From Eopsaltria australis (taxonomy: Eukaryota; Chordata; Aves; Passeriformes; Petroicidae), in NCBI GenBank assembly GCA_034509425.1, contig JAVTVJ010000776.1, forward strand, positions 1-64,000: 64,000 bases of DNA, in the 5' to 3' direction. The notes beneath the pieces are model-generated. The model searched no databases and was not told the origin of the DNA. It worked only from the letters and a program-made list of their open reading frames with translations. Position 1 is the stretch's first letter. Each line of letters starts with the position of its first letter. The position numbers and the translations under genes are program-made. Of this stretch, positions 22,708-33,085 are shown in pieces.

Positions 22708-23661
22708 TGTCCTGGTTTGAAGGACAGGTGTCTGTTAAGGAAGGCAGGAACCTCCCTTGGGATGGGAAACTGTAACCCCTCTCCCTCCAAATTATTATAA
22801 ATTTGAAATCAAGAGGCTCTCAGGCAAAGATATGGGAATAGGAATAACAGTTCTTTACTAATATCTAAAACAAGGCTAACAAATAACAACAACTATAAGG
22901 TTAACCAACAAACAGAACCAGAAACATTGTGGCAGCCTGCTTGGCTTCAGGCACCTTTTCCCTTTTGGTGCAGTTCCAGTCACAGCCTGCAGGGGTGCTC
23001 TGGGTGTAATGAGTCCCCGGTGGCTGCAGGGGGCACTCTGGGCGTGATGATTCCCTGGCGGCTGCAGGGGGCACTCTGGGTGTGATGATTCCCCAGTGGC
23101 TGCAGGGGGCACTCTGGGTGTGATGATTCCCTGGCGACTGCAGGGGACACTCTAGGTGTGATGATTCCCCGGCGGCTGCACGGGGTGCTCCGGCGTGAGC
23201 TCAGGTAGCAGGTAAGAGGTCCCGACGTGCAGGGGGAGCCCCGCTACAATGTAGCGAAGAAACTCGGAGCGGCAAGGAGGAGCGGGGGAGAGACAGGCTG
23301 GTGGCAGGCAGCTCCCGATGGGGCAGAGAGGAAAAGACTCACAGCAGACAGACCGGCAGCTCTGTGCTGGCTTCTCAGTGGCCGTGGGTTCAGCAGACAG
23401 CAGCTCCGACCATCCAGTTCCGAGGGCCCCGAGCAAGAGAGTGTGACCTCCCCCCTGCCCTTGCTTTTTCAGTCTCCAAAATCTCGCGTTGTCAGGCTCT
23501 GCGTCCATGAGGGCGATTCTGCCCCACCCTGCCAAGGAGAAAGGCCCTAGCCTTGTGCTTTGTTCTCTTAAGTACTCAGATATTAGCTCTGCCATTTGTC
23601 TCTTAGCAACCCATGGGAGAAAAAATTCCTGAGGAAAAAAAACAAAATCCAACCTCCAACA
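22708..23661 (-). repeat. 3' LTR of B1
   Basis: 954 bp. It contains five full units plus a partial unit of a ~37-bp minisatellite (22985-23185), and lacks about 127 bp that the 5' LTR has after its minisatellite (compare about 23212 with 29578-29708). Confidence 0.9.
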
Positions 23662-23791
23662 TTCTCCACCCCGAATTTTTTTTCCCATGCAAACACCTTA
23701 CATCACATTTAAACCTTTGAAGTATATACATACATGCAGATACAGATACAAGCGCAGTGTCATAAGTAGTTCACCCTAAAACAAGATATCC

Positions 23792-24720
23792 TTAAGGTAT
23801 GCATCGGGTCTCTCCATCCCTTTGCATCACACACCAGGTGCAGCCGGGTCCCTGAGCAAAGACAACCCCACGGGTGGGATTGTCTTTACTTGAGGCAGAG
23901 TTGACCCAAACAGTCTTTCCCAGCATACCTCTCATGTGTACTACTGGAACCTTATCTCCATCTGTTGTTCGCAAGGGGTCAGAGTGGGCAGGCCCTGCTC
24001 AGTTAGAGGAGCCTCGGGTGTTCACTAACCATGTGGCCTTTGCTAAATTAGTCTCCCAGTTCTTGAACGTCCCCCCACCCAGTGCTTTCAAGGTGGTTTT
24101 AAGCAGGCCATTGTACTGTTCAACTTTCCCAGCTGCTGGTGCATGATAAGGGATATGGTACACCCACTCAATGCCATGTTCCCTAGCCCAGGTGTTTATA
24201 AGGCTATTTTTGAAGTGAGTCCCATTGTCGGATTCAATTCTCTCAGGGGTACCATGTCTCCAAAGAACCTGTTTCTCGAGGCCCAGGATGGTGTTCCGGG
24301 CAGTGGCATGAGGCACAGGGTAGGTCTCCAGCCATCCTGTGGTGGCTTCTACCATTGTGAGAACGTAGCGCTTGCTTTGGCGGGTCTGGGGCCGTGTGAT
24401 GTAATCAATCTGCCAAGCCTCTCCATACTTATATTTGGACCACCGTCCACCATACCATAGAGGCTTCACCCACTTGGCCTGTTTGATTGCGGCGCACGTC
24501 TCACAATCATGGATCACCTGGGAGATACTGTCCATGGTTAGGTCTACCCCTCGGTCTCGTGCCCACTTATAGGTGGCATCTCTGCCCTGGTGGCCTGAGG
24601 CATCATGGGCCCATCGGGCTAGGAACAACTCCCCTTTGTGTTGCCAGTCTAAATCTATCTGTGCCACCTCTATCTTCGCAGCGTGATCTACCTGCTTGTT
24701 GTTCTGGTGTTCTTTGTTAG
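23792..24720 (-). pseudogene. B1 integrase
   Basis: The integrase part of pol. An N-terminal zinc domain His-x3-His with Cys-Glu-Thr-Cys is followed by the catalytic triad: Asp in Gln-Ile-Asp-Tyr-Ile, Asp in Glu-Ser-Asp-Asn-Gly-Thr and Glu in Gly-Lys-Val-Glu-Gln-Tyr. The C-terminal domain ends just before the PPT at 23662. The catalytic core is open from 24667 to 23999; a stop near 24000 separates the tail, and another near 24720 cuts it from RNase H. Confidence 0.85.
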
Positions 24721-24919
24721 CTCAGCTCTTAGGGACATGGGCGTCTACATGGCGGACCTTTACGGGTAGCTTCTCTACCCGAGTGGCAATGTCTTTCCAT
24801 TCATCAGCTGCCCAGATTGGCTTTCCTCTACGCTGCCAGTTGGCCTTTTTCCACCTTTTCAGCCAACCCCATAAAGCATTGGCTACCATCCACAAATCGG
24901 TGTAGAGATAGAGCTTTGG

Positions 24920-26161
24920 CTACTTCTCTCTCTCAACAATGTCCAGGGCCAGCTGAATGGCTTTGAGTTCGGCAAATTGGCTCGACCCACCCTCTCCTTC
25001 AGTGGCTTCTGCAACCTGTCTTGTGGGGCTCCACACAGCTGCTTTCCACTTCCGGTTCATCCCTATGATGCGACAGGAACCGTCAGTGAAAAGGGCGTAG
25101 CACTTTTCTTCATCTAGCAGTTGATTGTATGGTGGAGCCTCCTCAGCCCGGGTCACTTGTTCTTGCTCCTCTTCATCAGTGAGACCAAAGCTCTCACCTT
25201 CTGGCCAATTCGTAATTATTTCCAGGATCCCAGGGCGGTTTGGATTTCCAATGCGGGCGTGCTGTGTGATAAGCGCGATCCACTTACTCCATGTGGCGTC
25301 AGTGGCGTGGTGGGTAGAGGGAGCCTTTCCTTTAAACATCCACCCCAGCACTGGTAGTCGGGGTGCCAGGAGGAGTTGTGCCTCAGTGCCGATTACCTCC
25401 GAGGCGGCTTGAACTCCTTCATAGGTGGCCAAGATTTCCTTCTCTGTGGGGGTGTAGTTGGCTTCAGACCCTCTGTAACTCCGGCTCCAGAATCCCAGCG
25501 GTCGGCCTCGAGTCTCTCTACGCATTTTCTGCCAAAGGCTCCAGGACAAGCCATTGTTCCCGGCTGCAGAGTAAAGCACATTCCTCACCTCTGGTCCCGT
25601 CCTTACTGAGCCAAGCGCTACCGTGTGAGCGATCTCCTGCTTGATCTGGGCGAACGCTTGTTGCTGTTCAGGGCCCCAGTGAAAATCGTTCTTCTTGCGG
25701 GTGACCAGGTAGAGAGGGCTCACAATCTGGCTGTACTCTGGAATGTGCATCCTCCAAAAGCCTGTGGCCCCTAGGAAAACTTGTGTTTCCTTTTTGTTAG
25801 TTGGCGGAGACATCGCAGTGATCTTATTGATGACCTCCGTGGGAATCTGGCGCTGTCCATCTTGCCATTTTACCCCCAGGAACTGGATCTCTCGAGCAGG
25901 TCCCTTGACTTTGCTTTTCTTGGTGGCAAAACCGGCTTCCAGGAGGATCATGATGATCTTCTCTCCTTTCTCAAATACCTCTGCTGCCGTGTTCCCCCAC
26001 ACAATGATGTCATCGATGTATTGGAGATGCTCTGGAGCCTCACCTTTTTCCAGTGCAGCCTGGATCAGTCCATGGCAGATCGTGGGGCTGTGCCTCCACC
26101 CCTGGGGGGATTCCAGGTATATTGCACACCTCTCCAGGTGAAGACAAACTGGGGCCTGCAC
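24920..26161 (-). pseudogene. B1 reverse transcriptase and RNase H
   Basis: An open stretch of 413 codons with the Tyr-Ile-Asp-Asp active-site motif (about 26015), the Phe-Leu-Gly thumb motif and an RNase H domain with Thr-Asp-Gly-Ser. It overlaps the upstream frame because of a net 4-base deletion near 26110 relative to B2. It ends at a TAG (24920) where B2 has Trp, a GG-to-AG type change. Confidence 0.88.
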
Positions 26162-26895
26162 TCTGCTGCCAGAGGGATGGAGAAGAACTCATTGGCGATG
26201 TCAATGGTGGCATACCATTTTGCTGCCTTGGACTCCAGCTCGTACTGGAGCTCCAGCATGTCTGGCATGGCAGCACTCAATGGTGGAGTCACTTCATTCA
26301 AGCCACGATAGTCTACAGTCAATCTCCATTCCCCGTCAGACTTGCGCACAGGCCAGATGGGGTTGTTGAAGGGTGAGTGGGCTTTACTGACCACTCCTTG
26401 GCTTTCCAGGTCGCGGATCATCTTGTGGATGGGGATCATGGCGTCTCGATTCGTCCGGTACTGCCGGCGGTGCACTGTCGAGGTGGCAATTGGCACTTGT
26501 TGCTCTTTGACTCTCAGGAGTCCCACTGCATTTGGATTTTCCGATAGTCCAGGCAAGGTGTTCAGTTGCCTGATGCCCTCTGCCTCCACAGCTGCTATTC
26601 CGAAAGCCCACCTGAGTCCCTTTGAGTCTTTGTAATAGCCATTCCGGAGGAAGTCTATGCCCAGAATACATGGGGCCTCTGGACCAGTCACAATGGGGTG
26701 TTTCTGCCACTCCTTCCCGGTCAGGCTCACCTCGGCTTCCAACAAGGTTAATTGCTGTGATCCCCCTGTCACCCTGGCAATAGAAACAGGTTCTGCCCCC
26801 ACATGTCCCGATGGAATTAAGGTACACTGCGCACCAGTATCAACTAACGCTTCATATTTTTGTGGCTCTGATGTGCCAGGCCATCGGATCCACAC
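26065..26895 (-). pseudogene. B1 protease and RT N-terminal half
   Basis: A retroviral aspartic protease with Val-Asp-Thr-Gly-Ala-Gln near residue 17, then Ile-Leu-Gly-Ile-Asp-Phe-Leu, followed by the RT fingers/palm (Leu-Thr-Val-Asp-Tyr-Arg-Gly-Leu-Asn, first catalytic Asp in Tyr-Ala-Thr-Ile-Asp-Ile-Ala). The frame is lost near 26110 by the 4-base deletion noted for the downstream RT piece. Confidence 0.88.
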
Positions 26896-27060
26896 TGTCC
26901 AAAAGACTCGGTTTTCCCGTGCCTCTTCCTGGCTAGAGGCAGGGCCCCTCTAGCTCTGGTTGTCATTTCTTTTTTGGGCGTACATGGTAGAGGTCCCCTC
27001 GAGGGGATCTAAGAGATTGTCCTCTCTTCTGTAATATCTGGCATCTTGGTCACAGGAGGC

Positions 27061-28470
27061 TTAGGCTACCTTCACATTAGTAGACCCCCTGCCTCGGTTA
27101 GTATTTCCCTCCTTGAGTTGCTGTACCTGTGCTGCCAGGGTAGCAGTGGGTTTCCTATCCCACTTCCTCATGTCTTCCCTGTGGTCACACAGGAAGAACC
27201 ACAGCTCAGATCGTGGGGTGTACCCTCTCTCCCTGGCTGGGGGGCGCTGGGCTCTGACTTTGGGGCTTGTGACTCGCACTGGTGCCGCACTCATCATCCT
27301 CATCTCCTCCCTCACCTCCCTCATCATCTCCTCTCTGAGGTCTTTGACCACAGCAGAGACCTGAGCCTGCATTGGGCCACTGATCATACTATCATAATTC
27401 CTGAGTTTGGTGGCTATGGAGCCCACTGTCTCTCGGTTGTCATCAGCATTAATTGTTGCAATGAAGATGGTGTATTGGGAGGGCCCTAGCTTTGCCAGGT
27501 TCCACAACATTTGTCCTGTACACTTGACCTTGTCGGGGTCATTATCATGTTGTCCATCCCTCCCAAAGAGTACCTCCAATATTGCCACTTCCCTCAGCTG
27601 TTGGATTCCCTCCTCAAGGGTCTTCCATGGTCTTCTATGATGATACTCCTGCATTCTCTCCCTGTTGACAAACCTCTCTCTTACACTTATTAAAAGCTGT
27701 TCCCAGAGAGACAGGGGCCCGTCATCTCTTCCAAATACTTGATCAACCCCTGAGTCCTGGGACAAGGGTCCCAGCTGCCTTGCCTCAATACTATCCAGCT
27801 GCACGCCCATACCCATAAGATCCCAGACCCGAAGTAACCAGATTGTAAAAGGCTCACAACCCCATCGCACAATGTCTTTTTGTAGATTACGGAGACTGTC
27901 ATACCCTAGGGACTCGGCAGTGATTTCAATCCTTGGCCTCCCTACTGGTTGAGAGGGTCCTGCTTCCCCATCATTACTCACTGGCTGCTCTGGTTTGACC
28001 TTAGTCTTCCTTTTTTCCACAGGGGCGACTGCTGCTGGCTGTAGCTGCTCTTCTGGTCTGACTGGAGCCTGAGCGGTTATAATGTCCCTGGGTTCCCCTG
28101 CTGCCCCATTAGACTCTCCCTCTTTGGGGTGGGGGAAGGGTCTCCCACCAGCTGGGCAAGTGTATTCCTTCAGCACTTGGCCCATCTGATGTATCTCTTT
28201 CACCAGGGCTCCCACCCAATCCGGGTGGTTTGTTTTTGAGGTGGGCTGTGAGGCCGGGTCGGACTCTGTAGCAGTATGCCTAGTGTCTGGGGCAATGTCA
28301 GGTTCTGGGATGGTGTCCCTAGTTTCTGGGGCCATGTCAGGTTCTGTGGCTGCATCCCTAGTCTCTGGGGCCGTGTCAGGTTCTGTGGCAGCATCCCGTT
28401 TCCGGGGCCAGGTCAGTTTCTGTGGCCGCATCCCTAGTCCTTGGGGCCATGTCAGGTTCTGGGGCCTCAT
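27061..28470 (-). pseudogene. B1 gag, capsid part
   Basis: A 469-codon open stretch starting inside the acidic repeat region. It includes the capsid-like helical region and an Arg-rich end (Arg-Gly-Arg-Gly). No Cys-His zinc knuckle is obvious. A 2-base loss near 28398, compared with B2, puts it out of frame with the N-terminal gag piece. Confidence 0.8.
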
Positions 28471-28486
28471 TTCTATTGTCTGGGGT
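28267..28486 (-). repeat. 36-bp tandem repeat in B1 gag
   Basis: About six units of 36 bp encoding an acidic 12-residue repeat of the type Ala-Pro-Glu-Thr-Arg-Asp-Ala-Ala-Thr-Glu-Pro-Asp. B2 (47241-47490) has one more unit. Confidence 0.8.
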
Positions 28487-28963
28487 AGGTGTCAGGGTGG
28501 CTATCCAAGTCAGACCCCCCTTATCCCTGAATGCTAAATAGAGCAGGACTATCAGCAACACCAGCCACTGTATGGTATCATTAGCATCTAGAGAAGATTT
28601 GAACCCCTCAAAGATTGGCGAGATAGGCCCAAAGAGCTGGGTGAAGGGTTGTGAGAACATTTCTTTTGGTGTCACTTCCTCGCAGTAGGTACCATTATTA
28701 AAGTAACCCTGAAAACATGTCATTAATGTGTGGTAGCTCTGAATCCACATGCCTGCCTTCCAGAGGAAGTTGAAAATCCATGAATTCCTCACCTTATCAA
28801 CCCATAACACAAACTGTACAACAGCCATCATAGCCTTAGTTATAGGGCCCATGTTTAGATATGGGGCTGCAAATGGGAGAGAGACAGCTGTGATCACTTG
28901 CCATACGAACCAGGATAAGCTAGACCACAGGGTGCAACCTAATGAGGTTCCTATATCCAGCAC
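28376..28963 (-). pseudogene. B1 gag, N-terminal membrane part
   Basis: A 195-codon stretch from an ATG (28963) only 55 bases after the primer site. It is rich in Trp/Phe/Leu, with a hydrophobic segment near residues 10-35, a second near 42-52 and a clear membrane span near 134-150 (Gln-Trp-Leu-Val-Leu-Leu-Ile-Val-Leu-Leu-Tyr), plus one Asn-Gly-Thr glycosylation site. An ordinary MA domain is not seen. It ends by frameshift in the acidic repeats. Confidence 0.75.
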
Positions 28964-29017
28964 ACAAAAACTGCGTTACTCAAGAACTGTTATCCTTTTT
29001 CCTCTCGATGCCCTCGT

Positions 29018-29036
29018 GCCCCACCGTTGGGCGCCA
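29018..29036 (-). other. Primer binding site of B1
   Basis: On the minus strand TGGCGCCCAACGGTGGGGC, five bases after the 5' LTR. It matches the 3' end of a tRNA-Lys (CUU type) except for one extra G. B2 (48033-48051) has the identical form. Confidence 0.75.
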
Positions 29037-29041
29037 AAATC

Positions 29042-30155
29042 TGTCCTGGTTTGAAGGACAGGTGTCTGTTAAGGAAGGCAGGAGCCTCCCTTGGGATGGG
29101 AAACTGTAACCCCTCTCCCTCCGAATTATTATAAATTTGAAATCAAGAGGCTCTCAGGCAAAGATATGGGAATAGGAATAACAGTTCTTTACTAATATCT
29201 AAAACAAGGCTAACAAATAACAACAACTATAACGTTAACCAACAAACAGAACCAGAAACATTGTGGCAGCCTGCTCGGCTTCAGGCACCTTTTCCCTTTT
29301 GGTGCAGTTCCAGTCACAGCCTGCAGGGGCACTCTGGGTGTGATGATTCCCTGGCGGCTGCAGGGGGCACTCTGGGTGTGATGATTCCCTGGCGGCTGCA
29401 GGGGGCACTCTGGGTGTGATGATTCCCCAGCGGCTGCAGGGGGCGCTCTGGGTGTGATGATTCCCTGGTGGCTGCAGGGGGCACTCTGGGTGTGATGATT
29501 CCCCGGCGGCTTCAGGGGGCGCTCTGGGTGTGATGATTCCCTGGCGGCTGCAGGGGGTGCTCTGGCGTAAGCTCAGGTAGCAGACGGCAATGGCGGCGTG
29601 AGCCCAAGGCAGGGAAGGATGGAGGAGAGCCTTTGTTTCACAGACCCTTGGGGGGCAGCTGGTGTCGGTGTCGCAGCAGGATCCCTGGACACAGGGAGCT
29701 GGGACGGTAAGAGGTCCCGACGTGCAGGAGGAGCCCCGCTACAATGTAGCGAAGAAACTCGGAGCGGCAAGGAGGAGCGGGGGAGAGACAGGCTGGTGGC
29801 AGGCAGCTCCCGATGGGGCAGAGAGGAAAAGACTCACAGCAGACAGACCAGCAGCTCCATGCTGGCTTCTCAGGGGGGCCATGGGTTCAGCAGACAGCAG
29901 CTCCAACCATCCAGTTCTGAGGGCCCCGAGCAAGAGAGCATGATCTCCCCCCTGCCCTTGCTTTTTCAGTCTCCAAAATCTCGCGTATCAGGCTCTGCGT
30001 CCATGAGGGCGATTCTGCCCCACCCTGCCAAGGAGAAAGGCCCTAGCCTTGTGCTTTGTTCTCTTAAGTACTCAGATATTAGCTCTGCCATTTGTCTCTT
30101 AGCAACCCATGGGAGAAAAAATTCCTGAGGAAAAAACTAAATCCAACCTCCAACA
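29042..30155 (-). repeat. 5' LTR of B1
   Basis: 1,114 bp, the longest of the B-family LTRs, with six full plus a partial minisatellite unit (29318-29565). Apart from the minisatellite and the 127-bp segment absent from the 3' LTR, the two LTRs are very similar. Confidence 0.9.
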
Positions 30156-30160
30156 AAGCC

Positions 30161-30448
30161 AAGGAAATAAAAACCAACAGGCCTCGCCGGACCCTTAGGG
30201 CCCCGCTGCCAGATGTGTACTGACAACCCTGAGGAGGCAAATCCCCATTCCACTTGAAAAGGATCTGTAGGATGAATAGGGCCCAGGGCTTGGTGAGCTG
30301 CTGCTTCAAAGATCATTAATTGCACTGCTTCTTCTTGAGAAGCATCCCATTCCCATTTTACCCCTTTTCTCAGCAAGGTATAAAGAGGTCTGGCAATTAG
30401 GGAAAAATCTTGGATGTGTTTCCTCCAGAACACCAATAACCCTAAAGC
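30161..30448 (-). pseudogene. Provirus A pol, RT thumb fragment
   Basis: The minus strand reads the RT thumb/connection of provirus A (Phe-Trp-Arg-Lys-His-Ile, then Ala-Arg-Pro-Leu-Tyr). It is bounded on the right by LTR C and on the left by B1. It continues the frame from 34039-34095 (Asp-Leu-Gln-His), which shows that C and D came later. Confidence 0.85.
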
Positions 30449-31476
30449 ATGTTTGTTGGGGAAGATGAAATAAGAAAGCCTTATAAATATGATTACCTAG
30501 CAAAAGATGCTGAGAATGTAGAAACTATAAGCAAGATTGAAATGAAAACAAACTTTGAGATACCAAACCCCAGTTACTAAACAACTAGAAAACAATGGCA
30601 TGGCCACTGCAGGTGATCCCCCCTTTGATTAAACAATCCCCTCTGCTTGCAGACAGGTCCAAGGGTCAAAGCAGACCCTACCAACTTGGCAGAGGGTCCA
30701 AAAAGCAGCTTTTAGGGTTTAAAATATAACGCTGTATGGTAATGCAATAGTTCTCATAGGCTGTATGCAAATGTTATAAGATTTGTAGTTTGTTCTAGAT
30801 TGGTTAATGAGAATTAGAATATTCAACACAGAAGATGATTTATTGTATTGTAAGCGACAAGCTCGCTCTCAGCTCTCTTAGCTCTCTTCTTCAACTCCTC
30901 TTAGACCTTTGCTCTCAACTCTCTTAGATCCTTGCTCTTAGCTCTTCTCTCCTCTCTTACCTCTCTGACCTGCTCCTCTTAAAAATAATAAGTGTACCTC
31001 GTGGCTTCGCGGCCTCGTGGTCACCTGCTGGATGGTTGCCTCAGCCGCCCGGGCGCCACCAGGGCTAAGGTTTCCCTGCCCACAGCAACGCTAATCCCAA
31101 GTGCTGAGGTTTCGGTGTTCGCAAGCGTGGGTTCTTGCTACCAGTAGCTGCGAAATCAAGACAATAAGGAGCGGCGACTATGCTGGGCAACAGGAACGTT
31201 TATTGATCCTCGTCCCAAGCACAATGGCGCCGGACAAGGCTGTGCAGGGACGGATAAACAACTCAGGCAACCAATCACGGCAGAGCAAGGGGGAGGAGTT
31301 GGGGCGGGGAGAGGAATCACAAACCAACCGGGAGTAAGGGAGGGAGGGAAAAAGGTTCAGGGACCAATCCGAGAAGCACCTGCACGGAGCTTTCCAGAAA
31401 CAGGGGAGGATACAAAACTTGACAGACAACACAACTAACAAATTATCGAACAGAGGCGTAACCTAGACTAAATGGA

Positions 31477-32856
31477 CTAAACCAAGGTTGGGATGGCTCC
31501 CGGGGGATTCTTTCCACGAGATGGTTTCACCCACCACCCTTCCTTCCGGGAGCCCGGGGCCGACGTTGCCATGACAACTGCAACATCTCCCCGTTTCTTG
31601 TTTTCTAAGAAAGAACGAGAAATCATAGAAACAAGGACATTTTTTAAACATGAAAACAAACAAAGCACAATTAAAATGATAACTAAAATCCAAACAAGGG
31701 TGGACAACAGTTCTGTAGCCCATGATGAAAGTCCGGTTTGTGCGAACATGGTCCGCAGCCAATCATTGCTTTCAACATGTAGATCTTGGAGCTGCTGCTG
31801 GATCCCCTGTATAGTGGCGTGGATGCTGCGCGAGTGGGATGAAAGATTGAAACAGCATAGACCTTCAAATTCCTCGCACCCGTGCCCATGGGCAAGGAGT
31901 AAGAAGTCTATAGCCGCCCTGTTCTGCAAGGTGGCTCGTCTGGTGGTGTCTCCGTCCTGAAGTAATTGGGCCAAAGCACGGGACGTCATGTTGGCGTGTT
32001 TGCCAAGCCAACATTCAAGATGACCTAATTCCCCCAGGGCCTTAGCTGCTGCTGCCCAGGGCACAAAGACAGAAGCAACCACCCTCTTTGAAAAGCTCCA
32101 ATGATTAACTTCTGAATTGCAATTTTCATCCCAATGGTCAATTTCTCGTTTTTTACGTGCCGAATTGGTTTTTGTCCAATTGAGAATTTGCGTTTTGCCA
32201 GGGGCTAGGACGGTTACTTCGCCCAACGTGCAAGGCCCTCCTACCGGACGGGACGGTATCCCGGCCCACATGCGGTCCCCGCAGATAAGAAACACTCCTG
32301 TTGGTAGGCGGAGGGGACCACCAAGTGCTCTGGCTCTCGACGGTGTAGCAGGTGTGGTAATAGTACGTGCACACCACTTATCAAAAGTATAGATGGAACG
32401 TTTGTGAGGACTCACATTAGTTCTTTTAATGTCTCCAATTTGAGCCCGATAGGGCTCGTTCCCCGTCAGCGTGTATTGAAACTCCACGCAGAATTTGGCT
32501 TGTGCGGACCCCAGCAGTTCCAATTCTTGGGGTTCCACATCGAAATTTCTTTCGTTTACTGCATGTTTTAGAGTCTCAAGCCAGGCATCCCATGATTTTA
32601 CAGAATTGGGCCTCAGACTTGCAAGAACAGGATCTTGTTCTTGCATAGGGATACCCACCAGACAGGTTGACAGGGGGTTCTCGGCAGCATCCGTATTCAA
32701 GCAGAGATTGTCTTGTTTCAATGACTTGGCGAGCGTGACCCACACATTCTCCTTCGGTTGCGGAAGGATCCAGCCGGATGTCTCTGGCCAACGGTGAGTC
32801 ATCGTCGCCAGCAGCCACAGGGACAGCAGAATTTTGGTCACACTTTCCAGCTCCAT
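31477..32856 (-). CDS. Intact env open frame in element D
   Basis: A 459-residue envelope protein with no stop or shift. I chose the Met at 32856 because a signal-peptide-like Leu-rich run follows at once; the frame is open further up to 33249, where it overlaps integrase. Features in order: short surface subunit, furin-type site Arg-Lys-Lys-Arg, a transmembrane subunit with Ala-rich hydrophobic segment, heptad-like helices, the C-x6-CC motif (Cys-Glu-Glu-Phe-Glu-Gly-Leu-Cys-Cys), a membrane span (Leu-Val-Trp-Ile-Leu-Val-Ile-Ile-Leu-Ile-Val-Leu) and a ~50-residue tail. C-x6-CC marks gamma/alpha-type envelopes that link the two subunits covalently. An intact env in an element with no gag or RT could be chance youth or selected host use. 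Whether it is expressed cannot be seen. Confidence 0.85.
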   Translation of the reverse strand: MELESVTKILLSLWLLATMTHRWPETSGWILPQPKENVWVTLAKSLKQDNLCLNTDAAENPLSTCLVGIPMQEQDPVLASLRPNSVKSWDAWLETLKHAVNERNFDVEPQELELLGSAQAKFCVEFQYTLTGNEPYRAQIGDIKRTNVSPHKRSIYTFDKWCARTITTPATPSRARALGGPLRLPTGVFLICGDRMWAGIPSRPVGGPCTLGEVTVLAPGKTQILNWTKTNSARKKREIDHWDENCNSEVNHWSFSKRVVASVFVPWAAAAKALGELGHLECWLGKHANMTSRALAQLLQDGDTTRRATLQNRAAIDFLLLAHGHGCEEFEGLCCFNLSSHSRSIHATIQGIQQQLQDLHVESNDWLRTMFAQTGLSSWATELLSTLVWILVIILIVLCLFSCLKNVLVSMISRSFLENKKRGDVAVVMATSAPGSRKEGWWVKPSRGKNPPGAIPTLV

Positions 32857-33085
32857 TACTTCTGTTATCAAGGTGTACTGAAACAGGAAGGTAAGTATAA
32901 ACAACTCTTTCCCAGCAAAGTTGACTTCTACCAACCCTTCCCCTCTCAGAACATTCAACAAGGACAGGGTAAGGATAGAACATTCAGGTAAGTGTGGGGT
33001 GGGGAAAAGGGGAAAGGGGAGTAGGGCTGTGAAGGTTTTGAGCATTGTTGCTGGTGCTCTTAGCTGCTCATGGTTGGAACACAGT

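Larger units (their letters stand above)
22708..30155 (-). mobile_element. Provirus B1, env-less ERVL-like, nested in provirus A pol
   Basis: A 7.45-kb element with two LTRs (22708-23661, 29042-30155) flanked by AAGCC (22703-22707 and 30156-30160). Order on the minus strand: LTR, primer site, gag with membrane segments, protease, RT, RNase H, integrase, PPT, LTR. There is no env. The 5-bp duplication and missing env fit ERVL-like (class III) elements; the Lys-type primer site is less usual for them. gag and pol each carry a frameshift and pol has stops, so it is dead. Confidence 0.92.

Noticed and set aside
22985..23185. Regular repeat-spacer look of the LTR minisatellite as a CRISPR array
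   Set aside because: This is a vertebrate LTR; units are contiguous and vary by point changes, with no unique spacers.
25743..26311. Long plus-strand frames opposite B1 pol (and 44713-45285 opposite B2)
   Set aside because: They run antisense to RT with its clear motifs, and the same shadows appear in both copies.
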